In this document: positions 25,930 through 36,898 of the stretch, one piece after another
Position numbering within the stretch: position 1 is the first letter of the stretch
How the letters are laid out: the number at the start of each line of letters is the position of its first letter
DNA from: Fibrella aquatilis
Lineage (GTDB): Bacteria > Bacteroidota > Bacteroidia > Cytophagales > Spirosomataceae
Length of the DNA stretch: 64,000 nt
NCBI RefSeq assembly: GCF_017353255.1
Contig: NZ_JAFMYU010000009.1
Coordinates: 152,651-216,650 of the forward strand
Direction: 5' to 3'
The notes under the pieces: generated by a model
Seen by the model: the letters and a program-made list of their open reading frames with translations, nothing else
Databases searched by the model: none
What the model was told of the DNA's origin: nothing
Program-made: the position numbers and the translations under genes

Positions 25930-27414
25930 TTACACCAAAATGGGTTTGACCACCTTTCCGGCGGTATCGGTCAGGCGGAAGGGGCGGCCCTGAAAATCGA
26001 AGGTGAGTTTTTCATGATCGAAACCCATCAAATGCAGGATCGTAGCTTGCAGGTCGTGCACGTGGACCCGGCCACTGACGCCCGAATAGCCCATCGCGTC
26101 AGTTTCGCCGTAGGTCATTCCGGCCTTCACGCCCCCGCCGGCCATCCATATGGTGAAGGCCTCTACGTGGTGGTCACGCCCCACAAACGGCACCTTGCGG
26201 CCATTTACGGATTGTTGCATGGGTGTCCGGCCAAACTCACCCCCCCACACTACCAGCGTCTCGTCGAGCAGACCGCGCTGCTTCAGATCGGTCAGCAGGG
26301 CTGAAATGGGTTGGTCGAGCTGACCGCATTTTTCCCGAAAACCGGCGTCGATGCCCAGGGCCGCGTTAGTGCCGTGGCTATCCCAGCCGTAATCAAACAA
26401 CTGCACGAATCGAACGCCTTTTTCAACCAACTTTCGGGCCAGTAATAAATTATTAGCCAGTGATGCCTTGCCCGGCTCAATACCGTAGAGTTGCTTGATG
26501 GAGTCAGGCTCTTTGTTAATGTCCATAACCTCCGGCACCGACACCTGCATTTTGTAGGCGAGTTCGTACTGAGCGATGCGGGCCAGGGTTTCGGGGTCCT
26601 GGTAGTCTTCGTACTGCGCTTTGTTAAGCGCGTCTATGGCGTCGAGAGTCTTGCGGCGCACATCGCGGGTAACACCCTCCGGGTTGCTAATATACAGAAC
26701 CGGATCGCCTTCGCTCCGACATTGAACTCCCTGATATACAGACGGTAAGAAGCCGCTACCCCAGGCGCTCTTGCCCGCGTCGGGCTGGTTGCCACCCGAC
26801 ACCAGCACCACGAAGCCCGGCAAATTCTGATTCTCCGACCCTAGCCCATAGGTTACCCATGAGCCAATACTGGGCCGACCCTGCCGGGCCGCGCCCGTCA
26901 GCAGTAGCAACTGCGCCGGGGCATGGTTGAACTGGTCGGTATACATCGCTTTCAGGAAAGTCACGTCGTCGGCGTGTTGGGCAAACTGGGGCAGCAGATC
27001 CGACACCCACGCGCCCGACTGGCCGTGCTGGGCAAAATTGGTTTGCGGCCCCAGCATGTTGGGAATGCCCCGGATAAAGGCAAATTTTTTGCCTTCCAGA
27101 AATGACTGCGGGCAGGCTTGTCCACTCACTTTTTGGAGTTCGGGTTTGTAATCAAACAACTCCAGTTGACTGGGTGATCCGGCCATGTGCACGTAGATCA
27201 CCCGTTTGGCTTTGGGCGCGAACTGCGACAGCCGGGGAATCATGGGCGAGCCAATGGCCTGCTGCAGGGGTGCATTGTCGGGCGTGGTTTTGCAGCCGCT
27301 GAACAACGTACCCAGGGCCAGCCCACCCAGCCCATACGACAGGTTTTGGAGGAACAAACGCCGGGTCTGGTGCTGCGCGTGAATTTGCTGTAATTCGTTC
27401 GGTAGCTGGTTCAT
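25930..27414 (-). CDS. DUF1501 family protein (Tat-exported, sulfatase-like fold)
   Basis: A 494 aa protein with a twin-arginine type signal ([18 protein letters not shown]) that ends at a possible lipobox cysteine (LFSGC). The body carries DUF1501 features: [43 protein letters not shown] and WGGEFGRTP. The family is related to alkaline-phosphatase-like/sulfatase proteins but its reaction is unknown. It starts 13 bp after the DUF1549/DUF1553 gene's stop; the two families occur as a pair in many Bacteroidota and planctomycetes, so they probably work together in the periplasm. Here the pair sits at the end of a SusC/SusD operon. Confidence 0.9.
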   Translation of the reverse strand: MNQLPNELQQIHAQHQTRRLFLQNLSYGLGGLALGTLFSGCKTTPDNAPLQQAIGSPMIPRLSQFAPKAKRVIYVHMAGSPSQLELFDYKPELQKVSGQACPQSFLEGKKFAFIRGIPNMLGPQTNFAQHGQSGAWVSDLLPQFAQHADDVTFLKAMYTDQFNHAPAQLLLLTGAARQGRPSIGSWVTYGLGSENQNLPGFVVLVSGGNQPDAGKSAWGSGFLPSVYQGVQCRSEGDPVLYISNPEGVTRDVRRKTLDAIDALNKAQYEDYQDPETLARIAQYELAYKMQVSVPEVMDINKEPDSIKQLYGIEPGKASLANNLLLARKLVEKGVRFVQLFDYGWDSHGTNAALGIDAGFREKCGQLDQPISALLTDLKQRGLLDETLVVWGGEFGRTPMQQSVNGRKVPFVGRDHHVEAFTIWMAGGGVKAGMTYGETDAMGYSGVSGRVHVHDLQATILHLMGFDHEKLTFDFQGRPFRLTDTAGKVVKPILV

Positions 27415-27427
27415 GAGGCGTTGAGGC

Positions 27428-30235
27428 TTATTCTTTGGTCGTAAACTCGTCAGTGTTCAACAAGGCACTGGCCACGGTGGTTAGGGCGGCTAATTCGGGT
27501 TTGCCGGCGGGCGATTGCAGGAGCTTGGCCGTTTCGGCGGTGTTGGCCCGGTAGCTGGCCAGCGACTGCCGGTAAAGCGTCTGCAACACACTTAACCGAC
27601 TGGCAGGTAACGACCGCCCCATCGCTAGCTGATAGCCACGGCGAATCTGCTCGTCGGGCGTTGTGGCCAGCCGCATCATCTGTTGGGCATAGTGGCGGCT
27701 TGCCTCGGCATACACCGGGTCGTTGAGCGTGACCAGTGCCTGCAAGGGCGTATTAGTGCGGATGCGGCGCGAGAGGCACGTACCCCGGTTCGAGCCATCG
27801 AAGGTCATCAGTGAGGGGTAGGGCGTAGAGCGTTTCTGAAACGTATAAACGGCGCGGCGGTACTGATCTTCGCCACTGGATAACTGCCATTTGTCGGCGT
27901 TGTACGGCACCTGCCAAACGCCTTCAGGCTGGAAGGGCATCACGCTGGGACCCAGCAGTTTATGGCTTAGCAATCCGCTAATAGCCAGTGCCTGGTCACG
28001 TACCTGCTCGGCGGTGAGCCGGAAGCGGGGACCACGGGCCAGCAGCCGGTTGTAGGGGTCACGTTCCAGCACCGCCCGCGTGGCGCGGGAGTCTTGCTGG
28101 TAGGTGGCCGACAGCACAATCTCTTTCAGGATTTTTTTCTGACTCCAGCCATAGGTATCCCGGAATTTCACGGCCAAGTAATCGAGCAGTTCGGGGTGGG
28201 AGGGGGTCATGCCCTGCGTGCCGAAATCTTCCAGCGTTTCCACCAGTCCAATGCCGAATAACTGTTCCCACAGGCGGTTGACGGCAGTGCGTGCCGTGAG
28301 TGGGTTGTCTTTACTGGTCAACCAGGTGGCCAGCCCCAGGCGATTTTTGGGCAGGTCTTTCACAAAAGGTGATACCGCTTGGTGATGCAACGAGGCCGGT
28401 ACGTCGGCCTTCACTTCCTTGCCTTTCACGGCCCAGTTACCCCGTTCAAACAGGTACGTCTTGCGGGCGTATTCAGCAGGTAGATCAATCGTAACGGGTA
28501 CTCCGTCGAAGCCCGCCGTCAGCAGGGACTGGAAGAGGGCCATTTGAGCGGCACAGCCCGGTTTGTCGCGGCCCGGCAGGCCTTCGTGTAGCAAAAGCCA
28601 GCTTAGACCCGCGTCTTTTTCCGTGATAAAATTGGCATCGGCTCCCTTGGCACCGGGAAATGGTTGGCCGGGCGAATTAAGCGTAAAATAAAGGTCGTGC
28701 CGCCCCGTTGCCGTGGCGGGCAGCGTAACGTGCGCCAGCTTTTCGTGGTAGAACGCGCAGGTATCCAGCGGAATGCGGGTCAGCAGTGGCCCCTGTTGCG
28801 AATCCAGATGCACGTCGAGGGTGGTGCGCAGCAACATGGTAAAGTACATAAGGTAAAGTTCCCGTTTGCCGGTGAGCACCACTTGCGGCAGCATCACGGT
28901 GCCCGTGCCGGGCTTCAGCACCATCAAATCAGCCACGGGTGCCGAGGCGGCATCGGTTACTTCCTTGTAATCGTGGTAGAAGAAAGTGGGTTGTGCAAAC
29001 CTCAGAAAGTCCGTTAATTTTTTTTCATGGGCGGCAGTGGCGTTGGTACGTACCCAGCTTTTCAGGGCGTTGATCTGGGCTTTCTCCGGTGTGCGCCACA
29101 GGTGGTACGTCGGGTGTTCAGTACGCAGGTCTTCGTCGGCGGTGTTGTTGAAAAAGGCCATGAGTTTATAATAATCCTCGTGGCGAAAGGGGTCGTAGGG
29201 GTGGCTGTGGCATTGTACGCAGGCAATGGTGGTGCCCTGCCAGACTTCCATGGTGGTGTTTACCCGGTCCATAACGGCTACCGACCGGAATTCATCATCG
29301 TCGGTGCCGCCCTCATCGTTGGTGGGCGTGTTGCGGTGAAAAATAGTAGCAAAGTATTGATCTTCCGTGGGGTTTGGTAGCAGATCACCCGCCAGCAGTT
29401 CCTTCGTAAACCGGTCGTAGGGCATGTCGGCGTTGAACGCCTTGATGAGGTAATCGCGGAAATGCCACTGATTCCAGAGCCGGTTGTCTTTCTCGTACCC
29501 TTTCGAATCGCCGTAACGGGCCAAGTCGAGCCAGACGGCAGCCCAGCGTTCGCCGTAGGCAGGTGAGGCCAGTAGCTCATCAACAATCGTTGCGTAGGTT
29601 TCGGCAGAAGGGTTGGCCAAAAAGGTCTTGTATTGCTGCTCGGTGGGCGGCAGGCCCGTCAGGTCCAGGGCCACGCGCCGGAGCAGGGTGGCTTTGTCGG
29701 CGGGGGCGGCGGGTTTGAGCTGTTCTTTGTTAAGCTTGTCGGTGATGAAATAATCGATGTCGTTTTGCTCCCAGCGATGGCTAAACCAATCCGTCACACT
29801 GGCAAACATGGACCGGCCCGGCACGGAGGGGAGATCAGGCGCTTGGTATGCCCAGTGGTCGCCCCATTTGGCCCCCTGATCAACCCACTTAGTCAGCAGT
29901 TCGATGTCTTCCGGGCTTAGTGGTGCCTCTTTGTAGGGCATCCGCTCGTCGGGATCTGTGGCGGTGAGCCGCTTGATGAACTCGCTGTTTTTGGCATCAC
30001 CGGGAATAATGGCCGCATGCCCCGACTTGTTTTTGGCCAGGGCCTCTTCTTCAAACAACACGCTGAACTCCCCCTGTTTCTTCACGCCCCCGTGGCAGGC
30101 AATGCAATGCTTGTTGAGGATAGGCTTCACCTGCGTGCTGTAGTCCACGGCGTTAGAGCCATCCCAGATAGATAGGGCACCAATCAGGACAACAACCAGC
30201 CCTGTTACTCCATAAATTGACGTTTTCATGGACAT
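27428..30235 (-). CDS. Planctomycete-type cytochrome c/DUF1549/DUF1553 protein
   Basis: A 935 aa exported protein. After an N-terminal signal or anchor (residues 6-24) there is a cytochrome-c-like segment with the haem motif CIACH at 44-48, then the DUF1549 domain (about 150-360, with [12 protein letters not shown]), a middle beta-sandwich-like part (about 430-590), and the C-terminal DUF1553 domain (about 640-900, with [15 protein letters not shown] and [17 protein letters not shown]). The biochemical role of the family is not settled; oxidative sugar or polymer processing is a common guess. It precedes its usual partner DUF1501 and follows the susCD genes on the same strand, with a palindrome at 30344-30378 upstream. 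Confidence 0.9.
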   Translation of the reverse strand: MSMKTSIYGVTGLVVVLIGALSIWDGSNAVDYSTQVKPILNKHCIACHGGVKKQGEFSVLFEEEALAKNKSGHAAIIPGDAKNSEFIKRLTATDPDERMPYKEAPLSPEDIELLTKWVDQGAKWGDHWAYQAPDLPSVPGRSMFASVTDWFSHRWEQNDIDYFITDKLNKEQLKPAAPADKATLLRRVALDLTGLPPTEQQYKTFLANPSAETYATIVDELLASPAYGERWAAVWLDLARYGDSKGYEKDNRLWNQWHFRDYLIKAFNADMPYDRFTKELLAGDLLPNPTEDQYFATIFHRNTPTNDEGGTDDDEFRSVAVMDRVNTTMEVWQGTTIACVQCHSHPYDPFRHEDYYKLMAFFNNTADEDLRTEHPTYHLWRTPEKAQINALKSWVRTNATAAHEKKLTDFLRFAQPTFFYHDYKEVTDAASAPVADLMVLKPGTGTVMLPQVVLTGKRELYLMYFTMLLRTTLDVHLDSQQGPLLTRIPLDTCAFYHEKLAHVTLPATATGRHDLYFTLNSPGQPFPGAKGADANFITEKDAGLSWLLLHEGLPGRDKPGCAAQMALFQSLLTAGFDGVPVTIDLPAEYARKTYLFERGNWAVKGKEVKADVPASLHHQAVSPFVKDLPKNRLGLATWLTSKDNPLTARTAVNRLWEQLFGIGLVETLEDFGTQGMTPSHPELLDYLAVKFRDTYGWSQKKILKEIVLSATYQQDSRATRAVLERDPYNRLLARGPRFRLTAEQVRDQALAISGLLSHKLLGPSVMPFQPEGVWQVPYNADKWQLSSGEDQYRRAVYTFQKRSTPYPSLMTFDGSNRGTCLSRRIRTNTPLQALVTLNDPVYAEASRHYAQQMMRLATTPDEQIRRGYQLAMGRSLPASRLSVLQTLYRQSLASYRANTAETAKLLQSPAGKPELAALTTVASALLNTDEFTTKE

Positions 30236-30343
30236 AATACGCTGTCAATCAAGACTAAACTAGCCTCTACACTTGTGCATAGCTGGCTATCTGCTCGATG
30301 TACCAATGGAATAAATGAGACGGGTAGCCACCCCTTTAACACG

Positions 30344-30378
30344 AAAGTAGGACTTAACATTACATTAAGTCCTACTTT
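30344..30378. promoter_or_regulatory. Perfect 14-bp inverted repeat carrying the TCCTACTTT element
   Basis: AAAGTAGGACTTAA (30344-30357) and TTAAGTCCTACTTT (30365-30378) pair perfectly with a 7-base loop. The site is downstream of the susD stop and about 110 bp upstream of the DUF1549/DUF1553 start. The shared TCCTACTTT core with 10418-10453 and 37623-37655 favours an operator; a terminator after susD is the alternative. Confidence 0.5.
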
Positions 30379-30408
30379 GTTAGGCCAATCCGTTAAGAGC
30401 CTGGTTTA

Positions 30409-32079
30409 TCAATACTTCGGATTTTGTTTAAGGTCCGGGTTTCCATTTACCTCAGCTTCTGGATAAGGAAATAATTCGTGTTTACTCGCCTGGAAGCCCT
30501 TAAACAGTTGCGGAGCCAGTCCCCAACGGATCACGTCGCGCCGCCGAACCTGCTCATAGGCCAGTTCCACCTGCCGCTCATGCACCAAATCGTCGAAGGT
30601 ACCTGTCACGTCGGGCAACACATTCTTGCCGCTGCGGGCACGGGCACGTACCTGATTGATGTATTTGGCCGCCTCCCCGTTGGGGCCTTTGCCGCCCGCT
30701 AGTTTGGCTTCGGCCAGCATCAAGAGTATGTCGGCGTAGCGGATCACGCGCTGATTAATGCCCCCCCGGCCAGTACCCGACAGATTGGAGTTTTCATCAT
30801 TGTCAAACTTGGTCAGGTCGGGGGTGTTCCATTTGGCGATGGCGTAACCCGCATTGAGGTCGGTGGGCGTGCCGAGGTCCTGCGCCACGGTGGCCTTTAG
30901 CCGGTCGAAGGTGACGGCGAACGTGTTGTCGGGTGAATAGTCGGGGTCGTCTTTGCCGTTCTTGCGCACCTTGCTCAGCACAAAGCGGGTATTTCGGCCA
31001 TACACGGTCGCGTCCATGCGAGGGTCGCCTTTTTCAAAAGCAGCGACCAAGGCCGCTGAGGGCCGGGCGTTGAAGTTGCCGTGACCGTCGGGACCAAGAT
31101 TGCCGTTGAACTGGTTCGTCTCTGGATTATAGTGTCCCGCGCCCCACTGCGCGCCCGAGTCGTCGATGACGTACCCAGGGTTGGTGGTGCCGTTAAGGCC
31201 ATACTGGAACTGCACTTCAAACAGGCTCTCAGCGTTGTTTTCAGCATTTTCCAGAAAATTGTCCCCAAAATTCGGCATCAGTGCATATTGAAACTCGCCG
31301 TTCTTGGGAGTCACGATCTCCTCAAACTGGGCAGCTGCTTCGGCGTACCTTTTCTGGTACAGGTACATCTTACCCAGTAGGGCGGTAGCCGACGCTTTTT
31401 GCGCCCGCCCAATGTTGCCTGCGTCGGCGAAAAGTTTGGTGCGGTCCCAGAGGCGTTGTTTGGCATCGAGCAGCTCGGTTTCCACAAACTTGTACACATC
31501 AGCCTGCGACGTAGCGCCTAAGGCGCCGGGGTCGTTGGTGCGGGTCCGTAGCGGCACGGCTCCGTAGTCGGTGGCTAGGTTGAAGTACAGGAAAGCCCGC
31601 AAAAACTTGGCTTCGCCGATCATCCGATCCACTACCGCTTTGTCGTCGGCAGCGGTGGATTTGTAATTCTCTACTTTTTGCAGAAAATAATTGGCTCGGT
31701 AGATCGTCGCGTAGGCGTCTGACCAGTAGCTGCGCGAGAGGTTCGCGTCACTTTGGCCGGTGGGGCGGTAGTCGTGGAGCAAGTACTGCTTGCCATCGAT
31801 GTAGCGGTCATACTGCTCCAGGCTACGCGTGGTGGTCATTTCGTCGGAAGCGTAGCCATGTATCATCTGAAAACTGGCCTGGTACAGACCGCCCCGTTGC
31901 AGGCCTGCATAGACTGCTGTAAGCGCCTCCGATAATTCAGTAACGTTATTGAAATAAACTGACTCGTTGATACTGTTAATGTTGCTGGTTTCAATCGATT
32001 TATCGGTGCACTGGTTGAACGACAGCCCCACAATCAGGGCGGCACCAACCACACGGCTGGGGGAGACTAGTTTGCGCAT
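30409..32079 (-). CDS. SusD/RagB family outer-membrane glycan-binding lipoprotein
   Basis: A 556 aa protein with a lipoprotein signal (lipobox near C24 in LSFNQC), then the TPR-rich SusD fold: SEALTAVYAGLQRGGLYQ, AEAKFLRAFLYFNLATDYGAVPL, and the C-terminal RYADILLMLAEAKL...YINQVRARA and ERQVELAYEQVRRRDVIRWG. It forms the lid of the SusC channel and binds the oligosaccharide at the cell surface. It starts 34 bp after the SusC gene's stop. Likely glycan, from the nearby GH5 and GH26 enzymes, is a beta-mannan or beta-glucan. Confidence 0.94.
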   Translation of the reverse strand: MRKLVSPSRVVGAALIVGLSFNQCTDKSIETSNINSINESVYFNNVTELSEALTAVYAGLQRGGLYQASFQMIHGYASDEMTTTRSLEQYDRYIDGKQYLLHDYRPTGQSDANLSRSYWSDAYATIYRANYFLQKVENYKSTAADDKAVVDRMIGEAKFLRAFLYFNLATDYGAVPLRTRTNDPGALGATSQADVYKFVETELLDAKQRLWDRTKLFADAGNIGRAQKASATALLGKMYLYQKRYAEAAAQFEEIVTPKNGEFQYALMPNFGDNFLENAENNAESLFEVQFQYGLNGTTNPGYVIDDSGAQWGAGHYNPETNQFNGNLGPDGHGNFNARPSAALVAAFEKGDPRMDATVYGRNTRFVLSKVRKNGKDDPDYSPDNTFAVTFDRLKATVAQDLGTPTDLNAGYAIAKWNTPDLTKFDNDENSNLSGTGRGGINQRVIRYADILLMLAEAKLAGGKGPNGEAAKYINQVRARARSGKNVLPDVTGTFDDLVHERQVELAYEQVRRRDVIRWGLAPQLFKGFQASKHELFPYPEAEVNGNPDLKQNPKY

Positions 32080-32113
32080 AAGAATACCTATACTTGGTTG
32101 GAAGAGTCAGTCA

Positions 32114-35100
32114 TTAGAAGCCAATCTGTACGCCTACGATGAGTGTGCGGGGTTGGGGGTAGTTGCCACCGTCGACACCCCGGAACAGCACTTTACCGCC
32201 ATCGTAATTGCCCACTTCGGGGTCGTAGCCTTTGTAGGCTGTGAACGTCAGCAGGTTTTGGGCCGTCACATATAGCCGTGCCTGACTTAGCCCCAGGCGG
32301 CTAATAGCAGATACTGGCAACCGGTAGCCGACCGACACGTTCTTGAGGCGCAAGTAATCGCCCTTCTCTACGTAGCGCGTGGAGAAAAACTGATTGGCGC
32401 TCCGGTTGGAGAGTGGGTTGGCCACCGACGGATTGGGGTTGCTTGCGGTCCAGTAGTTGAGAGCTTCCACCGAGCGGTTGCCGTTGTAGCTGAGCGTGCT
32501 GTTTTCGAGCGTCTGCTGCCGCAGCACATTGGCGAGGCTGTTGCCCGACACCCCCTGGAAAAACAAGGTCAGATCGAAGCCGCCCCACTCTGCTGTGGCG
32601 TTGAGACCATACGAAAACGTGGGAATCGGGTTGCCGATGATGGTGCGATCCGCTGTGCTCAGTACGCCGTCGCCGTTGATATCGGCGTAGCGCGCGTCGC
32701 CCGCTTTAGGCAGGTCTTTGTCTGCCGTCTTGCTCAACTGTGACTTAGCTTCGTCATCAGTGCGATAGTAGCCTTCGGCCACATACCCGTAATAGGCCCC
32801 GATGGGATCGCCGGGGCGCAGGATCACGTTCAGGTCGTTGTCGCTGCCCTGAATGATGGGGTTGGTGTTGCCGCTATACAGTTCGTCCACGCGGTTAGTT
32901 AGTGTGCCGCCGTTAACCCCCACCGTGTAGCGCAGCTTACCCGCCTGATTGCGGTAGTTGAGCGAAAAGTCGATGCCCCGATTGCTGATTTTGCCCGTAT
33001 TGACCAACGCCGCCCCAATGCCCGCCGACGGTGGGTTCACAGTATTGGCCAGAATCAAATCTGTGGTTGTGCGGTCGAAGTATTCCACCAGGAAGTCGAG
33101 CTTATTGTTGAGCAGCGACCCGTCGAGAGCCACGTTGATGCCCCGGTTCTGCGCCCAACGTAGGTCGGGGTTGATGTTACTGGTCACGATGGTGCCCACG
33201 CTCGATGCGCCATTGAAGACGTAATACGCCTGCGACCGCAGGTTGGCCGACAGGGAGTAGTCGCCTACGTTGTTGATGTCGCCCGTGATGCCATACCCCA
33301 CCGAGAGTTTCAGGTTGTTGATCACCGACTGCGACTTCATGAAGGCTTCTTCCGAGATGCGCCAGCCTACCGAGACGGCAGGGTAATAGAGCACCGGGTT
33401 CAGCTTCGAGCTTTTGTCACGGCGGTACGAAGCCGTCAGCAGGTACTTGTTGGCGTAGGCGTAGTCGACCCGGCCAAAGTAGCTTAGAATACCCCGCTCA
33501 TAGTAGCCGTCATACGAAGAGCGGTCTTTCTGATCGACTAAGCCAATCGATTGCGCCGTCTCGCTGGGCAGGTTCGTCACACTTGCCCCCACCGACTCGT
33601 CACGCGAAAACCACCACTCGTGGGCCAGTAAGGCATCTAGGCTGTGTTTGCCCACCACCGTGCGGTAGTTGAATAGGTTTTTCCATTGTTGCACCTCCGA
33701 GGTGGCAAACGACGTACCGAACGAGTTTGGCTCCAGGCGATTATTGTTGCGATAATAGGCCGGTACAAACGTTCGGCCTCGGTACACGTTGAAATCGAGG
33801 CCGTATTCGGTGCGGTAGCTCAGGCCCTTAATCAACTGCAAATCAGCATACACGTTGCCCAGTACGCGACGTTGGGGACTATTATTTTGCAGGATATTGG
33901 CAATGGCGATGGGGTTTTGAATGGGGTCGCCAAGCAGGTCGTCTTTGCTTGGTTGGCCATAACCATAGTAGCGCGGGTCGGAGTTGTCACTGGCCGGAAT
34001 CAGCGGCGATAGGCTCAGCAGTTGGTTAATGTACCGCGCCCCGGCATCTAGCCGACGTTCGCCCGTCCGTTGCGACTCGCTAAACAGCAGTGATTCACCC
34101 ACTTTCAGGCGGCTGCTGAGTTGAAAATCTGTATTCACGCGCAGGCTTTTGCGGTCGAAATTGGTGCCGGGTACAATGCCGTCCTGCTTGAACCAGTTGC
34201 CGCTCAGCGAGTAGGTGCTGCGCTCGCCCCCGCCCGACACGTTGAGGGCGATGTTGGACAGCGGGGCCGTCTGGAAGAACTCGTCTTGCCAGTTGGTGTT
34301 GGCGTTGGTGCTGCCCAGTACGCGGGGTGAAGCTGCCGCGCCGCGCTGAAAGCGGGCAAACGTGCGGTACTGCTCACCGTTGAGCAGATCCAGCTTTTTA
34401 GACACGTTTTGCGTACCGTAATACGTATCCAGCGATACGCGCGGTGCCCCCGCCCGACCTCGTTTGGTGGTAATGATGACCACACCATTGGCTGCCGAAG
34501 CACCGTAAATAGCCGCAGCGGAAGCATCTTTTAGTACCGAAATTGACTCAATATCATTCGGTGGCAAGGTGGCCAGCACTGTCGACCCCAATTGGTCAGT
34601 GGCACCGGGCCGAATCGTCACGCCATCGATGACGTAAAGTGGCTCGTTGGCACCTACGCCCACAATACCCCGAATCTGCACGGAGGCCCCCGCACCGGGA
34701 GCACCCCCATTCTGCACCACGTTGACCCCCGAAACCCGGCCTTGCAACGCCTGCTCCGAATTGACCACGGGCAAGCTTTCGATCTGCTTCGCGCTGACCA
34801 GCCCCACCGAGCCGGAAATCTCCGACCGTCGCCGGGCACCGTAGCCCACGGCCACCACTTCGTCCAGCGATTTAGTGTCGGTCATTAGCTTCACCGACGC
34901 CGTTGTTTGGCCTACCGACAGGGCCACTTCCCGCGTCAGGTAGCCGACATAGCTGAATACCAGCGTGCCGGCGGTTTCGGGCAGGCTTAGTTTGTAGGCT
35001 CCCTGTTCGTTGGTAGTGGTGCCGCGCGCGGTGCCCTTTAGCACCACCGATACCCCCGGCAACCCGGCCCCGTTTTCGTCGGTCACCGTACCCGTCACCA

Positions 35101-35530
35101 CACGGTCGGTGGGGACCTCAGCGGGGTGCTCGGTTTCGGTGACTGAGTTTCCCCCCATTGACGGGGCTACTATGCGGCTCAAAATAATTTGTTTGCCGAT
35201 GACTTCGTAACGAATGTTCATCGGGGCCAGCAGGCCGTCGAGTACGTCGCTCAACCGCTCCTGTTGCGACTGCACACTTACTTTGCGGCCTATCTGAATC
35301 AGGTTGGTGCTGTAGACAAAGCGTACGCCCGCCTGGGCTTCCAGCGTGTTGAGGATCGTTTTCACGTGCTGATTCTGCGCCTGAACCGTCACCCGTTGAT
35401 TCAGCACGTCTTGCCCGCGCGAGGGTGTGGCCAGCGAGATGGTGGCAAAAAGTAGGGCCAGCACGACCTGTAGGGCACCTAACTGCATAAGACGCTGCCA
35501 GTTAACATCGTAGGGTCGATGTTTTTTCAT
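32114..35530 (-). CDS. SusC/RagA TonB-dependent outer-membrane transporter with STN domain
   Basis: A 1138 aa outer-membrane channel. The start is taken at the ATG at 35530 (MKKHRPYDVN, then the signal peptide) rather than the longer frame from 35638. Order: signal to about residue 40; STN domain at about 50-115 (HVKTILNTLEAQAGVRFVYS); carboxypeptidase-like domain at about 140-225 (VTGTVTDENGAGLPGVSVVLKG); plug (VVAVGYGARRRSEISGSV); then the 22-strand barrel ending in GVQIGF. The STN domain indicates that it signals through the FecR-like anti-sigma factor encoded just upstream. Partner of SusD, 34 bp downstream. Confidence 0.95.
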   Translation of the reverse strand: MKKHRPYDVNWQRLMQLGALQVVLALLFATISLATPSRGQDVLNQRVTVQAQNQHVKTILNTLEAQAGVRFVYSTNLIQIGRKVSVQSQQERLSDVLDGLLAPMNIRYEVIGKQIILSRIVAPSMGGNSVTETEHPAEVPTDRVVTGTVTDENGAGLPGVSVVLKGTARGTTTNEQGAYKLSLPETAGTLVFSYVGYLTREVALSVGQTTASVKLMTDTKSLDEVVAVGYGARRRSEISGSVGLVSAKQIESLPVVNSEQALQGRVSGVNVVQNGGAPGAGASVQIRGIVGVGANEPLYVIDGVTIRPGATDQLGSTVLATLPPNDIESISVLKDASAAAIYGASAANGVVIITTKRGRAGAPRVSLDTYYGTQNVSKKLDLLNGEQYRTFARFQRGAAASPRVLGSTNANTNWQDEFFQTAPLSNIALNVSGGGERSTYSLSGNWFKQDGIVPGTNFDRKSLRVNTDFQLSSRLKVGESLLFSESQRTGERRLDAGARYINQLLSLSPLIPASDNSDPRYYGYGQPSKDDLLGDPIQNPIAIANILQNNSPQRRVLGNVYADLQLIKGLSYRTEYGLDFNVYRGRTFVPAYYRNNNRLEPNSFGTSFATSEVQQWKNLFNYRTVVGKHSLDALLAHEWWFSRDESVGASVTNLPSETAQSIGLVDQKDRSSYDGYYERGILSYFGRVDYAYANKYLLTASYRRDKSSKLNPVLYYPAVSVGWRISEEAFMKSQSVINNLKLSVGYGITGDINNVGDYSLSANLRSQAYYVFNGASSVGTIVTSNINPDLRWAQNRGINVALDGSLLNNKLDFLVEYFDRTTTDLILANTVNPPSAGIGAALVNTGKISNRGIDFSLNYRNQAGKLRYTVGVNGGTLTNRVDELYSGNTNPIIQGSDNDLNVILRPGDPIGAYYGYVAEGYYRTDDEAKSQLSKTADKDLPKAGDARYADINGDGVLSTADRTIIGNPIPTFSYGLNATAEWGGFDLTLFFQGVSGNSLANVLRQQTLENSTLSYNGNRSVEALNYWTASNPNPSVANPLSNRSANQFFSTRYVEKGDYLRLKNVSVGYRLPVSAISRLGLSQARLYVTAQNLLTFTAYKGYDPEVGNYDGGKVLFRGVDGGNYPQPRTLIVGVQIGF

Positions 35531-35623
35531 AGATTTAACCTGTTTTGTGATTTGGGAAAAACGCAGAACATTACCTGGCTCCTGCGGCAAACAGCGAACC
35601 AGGCCATGCGTACCTAGTAAGGG

Positions 35624-35655
35624 CGGACGGTGCGGCAAACACCGTCCGTTTTTTT
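35624..35655 (+). terminator. Hairpin with T-run between fecR and susC
   Basis: A perfect 9-bp stem (CGGACGGTG/CACCGTCCG, loop of 7) is followed on the plus strand by seven T's. It has the form of an intrinsic terminator, but for plus-strand transcription, opposite to the flanking fecR and susC genes. On the minus strand it could still act as a leader hairpin for susC. Confidence 0.55.
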
Positions 35656-35692
35656 GTGATGTTAAACTCAGTTGGTCATTGGCAAGCAGCGG

Positions 35693-36820
35693 TTAAGGGC
35701 ACCCGCGCCCACTGACCACAATGCGGTCGGCCTTGACGGTGTAGCGGGCTTCGATGCCTTTACAGATCAGGTTTAGTTTTTGGTAGAACGGTTCATCAGT
35801 CAGCGAAGCCGTCAGCAGGCAGCGGCCCACCGGCGCGTCGTAGTCGATGGTCACGCCGTAGGTACGGGCCATCAGGTCAAACACATCGCCTACGGGCTGG
35901 TCGTCGAAATCAAACGACTGCTTCACCATCGCGCCCGCGTCAGGTACGGTTGGTTGAAGCGGGATAGACTTGTAGGCTTCGGCCGTTGACGCAACAGCCG
36001 GGCTGCTAAGTTGAATCTGATGGTTGGTGAGTACGGCCTGTTGGTTGGGTAGCAGCACTGTCCCGGCCAGCTCAGTAGGGTTGTTGCGGGCGTCTGTCAG
36101 AGAGGCATCGGCCCGGTCATACACTGCTACGCGCCCGGTACGTACCTGGATTTGCGCCCGCCCCGCCATCGCCCGGATGCGGAAACTGGTGCCCAGCACT
36201 TTCGCTACCAAGTAGTCGGCATAGACAAAGAACGGACGGTTGGGTTGTTTGGCCACTTCAAAAAACGCATCGCCCGTCAGGTACACCTCGCGGCGGGTGA
36301 CCGTGTCGAAGTGGGCGGCGTAGCTAAGGCGGCTGCCCGGCTGAAGCATCACGGAGCTGCCATCGCTTAGCATAACTAACTGCGGACGGTTGGTCCGGTT
36401 GACCGATTCAAGCAGGGGTATGTTGGTCTTGGCCGTCTGTTGCGCATAGAGCGTAGGCGCGGGTTGAACCGCCTGCCAGGTCAGCCAGCCACCCACCAAT
36501 ACGACTAGCGCTGCTGCGGCCCAGCCTAGTCGACGGTAGCCCCACCGGACCTTCCGCACGGGCAGCGAGAAAGCCTCCGCCTGAATGGCGGCAAACAATG
36601 TCGCAACCTTATCGTCTGACGGGTGTCGTTCTGTTATGTCGTCGCGCAGGGTCAACAGCAGCGCTCGCGCCTCATCAGCTTCCGTGATCCGGTCAGGGTG
36701 GGCGGCTAAGTAACCCCGCCAGTAGGCGTCCGATGGGGGTGTGGGGGCATACACCCACTCTCGAAACGTGGGTTGATCCAGTAGTGGCAGGTTAGCAGAC
36801 GCGTCGGTGGGGATAGCCAT
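35693..36820 (-). CDS. FecR-family anti-sigma factor
   Basis: A 375 aa membrane protein. The N-terminal cytoplasmic part (about 1-85) should bind the sigma factor, one membrane segment follows at about 87-107 (AAAALVVLVGGWLTW), then the periplasmic FecR domain (about 130-230: SDGSSVMLQPGSRLSYAAHF, LTGDAFFEVAKQPNRPFFVY) and a C-terminal DUF4974 domain (about 300-370), which docks to the STN domain of SusC. It sits between the sigma factor and susC on the same strand, 78 bp after the sigma gene. It transfers the signal for bound glycan to the sigma factor. Confidence 0.93.
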   Translation of the reverse strand: MAIPTDASANLPLLDQPTFREWVYAPTPPSDAYWRGYLAAHPDRITEADEARALLLTLRDDITERHPSDDKVATLFAAIQAEAFSLPVRKVRWGYRRLGWAAAALVVLVGGWLTWQAVQPAPTLYAQQTAKTNIPLLESVNRTNRPQLVMLSDGSSVMLQPGSRLSYAAHFDTVTRREVYLTGDAFFEVAKQPNRPFFVYADYLVAKVLGTSFRIRAMAGRAQIQVRTGRVAVYDRADASLTDARNNPTELAGTVLLPNQQAVLTNHQIQLSSPAVASTAEAYKSIPLQPTVPDAGAMVKQSFDFDDQPVGDVFDLMARTYGVTIDYDAPVGRCLLTASLTDEPFYQKLNLICKGIEARYTVKADRIVVSGRGCP

Positions 36821-36898
36821 AAATAGCCCTTAGTAAAGCTAGTCCTGACCGTTTTTGGCCAAGTAACCGGTAAGAGCATACCGAAACCGGATTTAACC

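Noticed and set aside
35531..35638. Longer N-terminus of the SusC protein
   Set aside because: The extra 36 residues come before a clear signal peptide that starts at 35530, which would then be internal.
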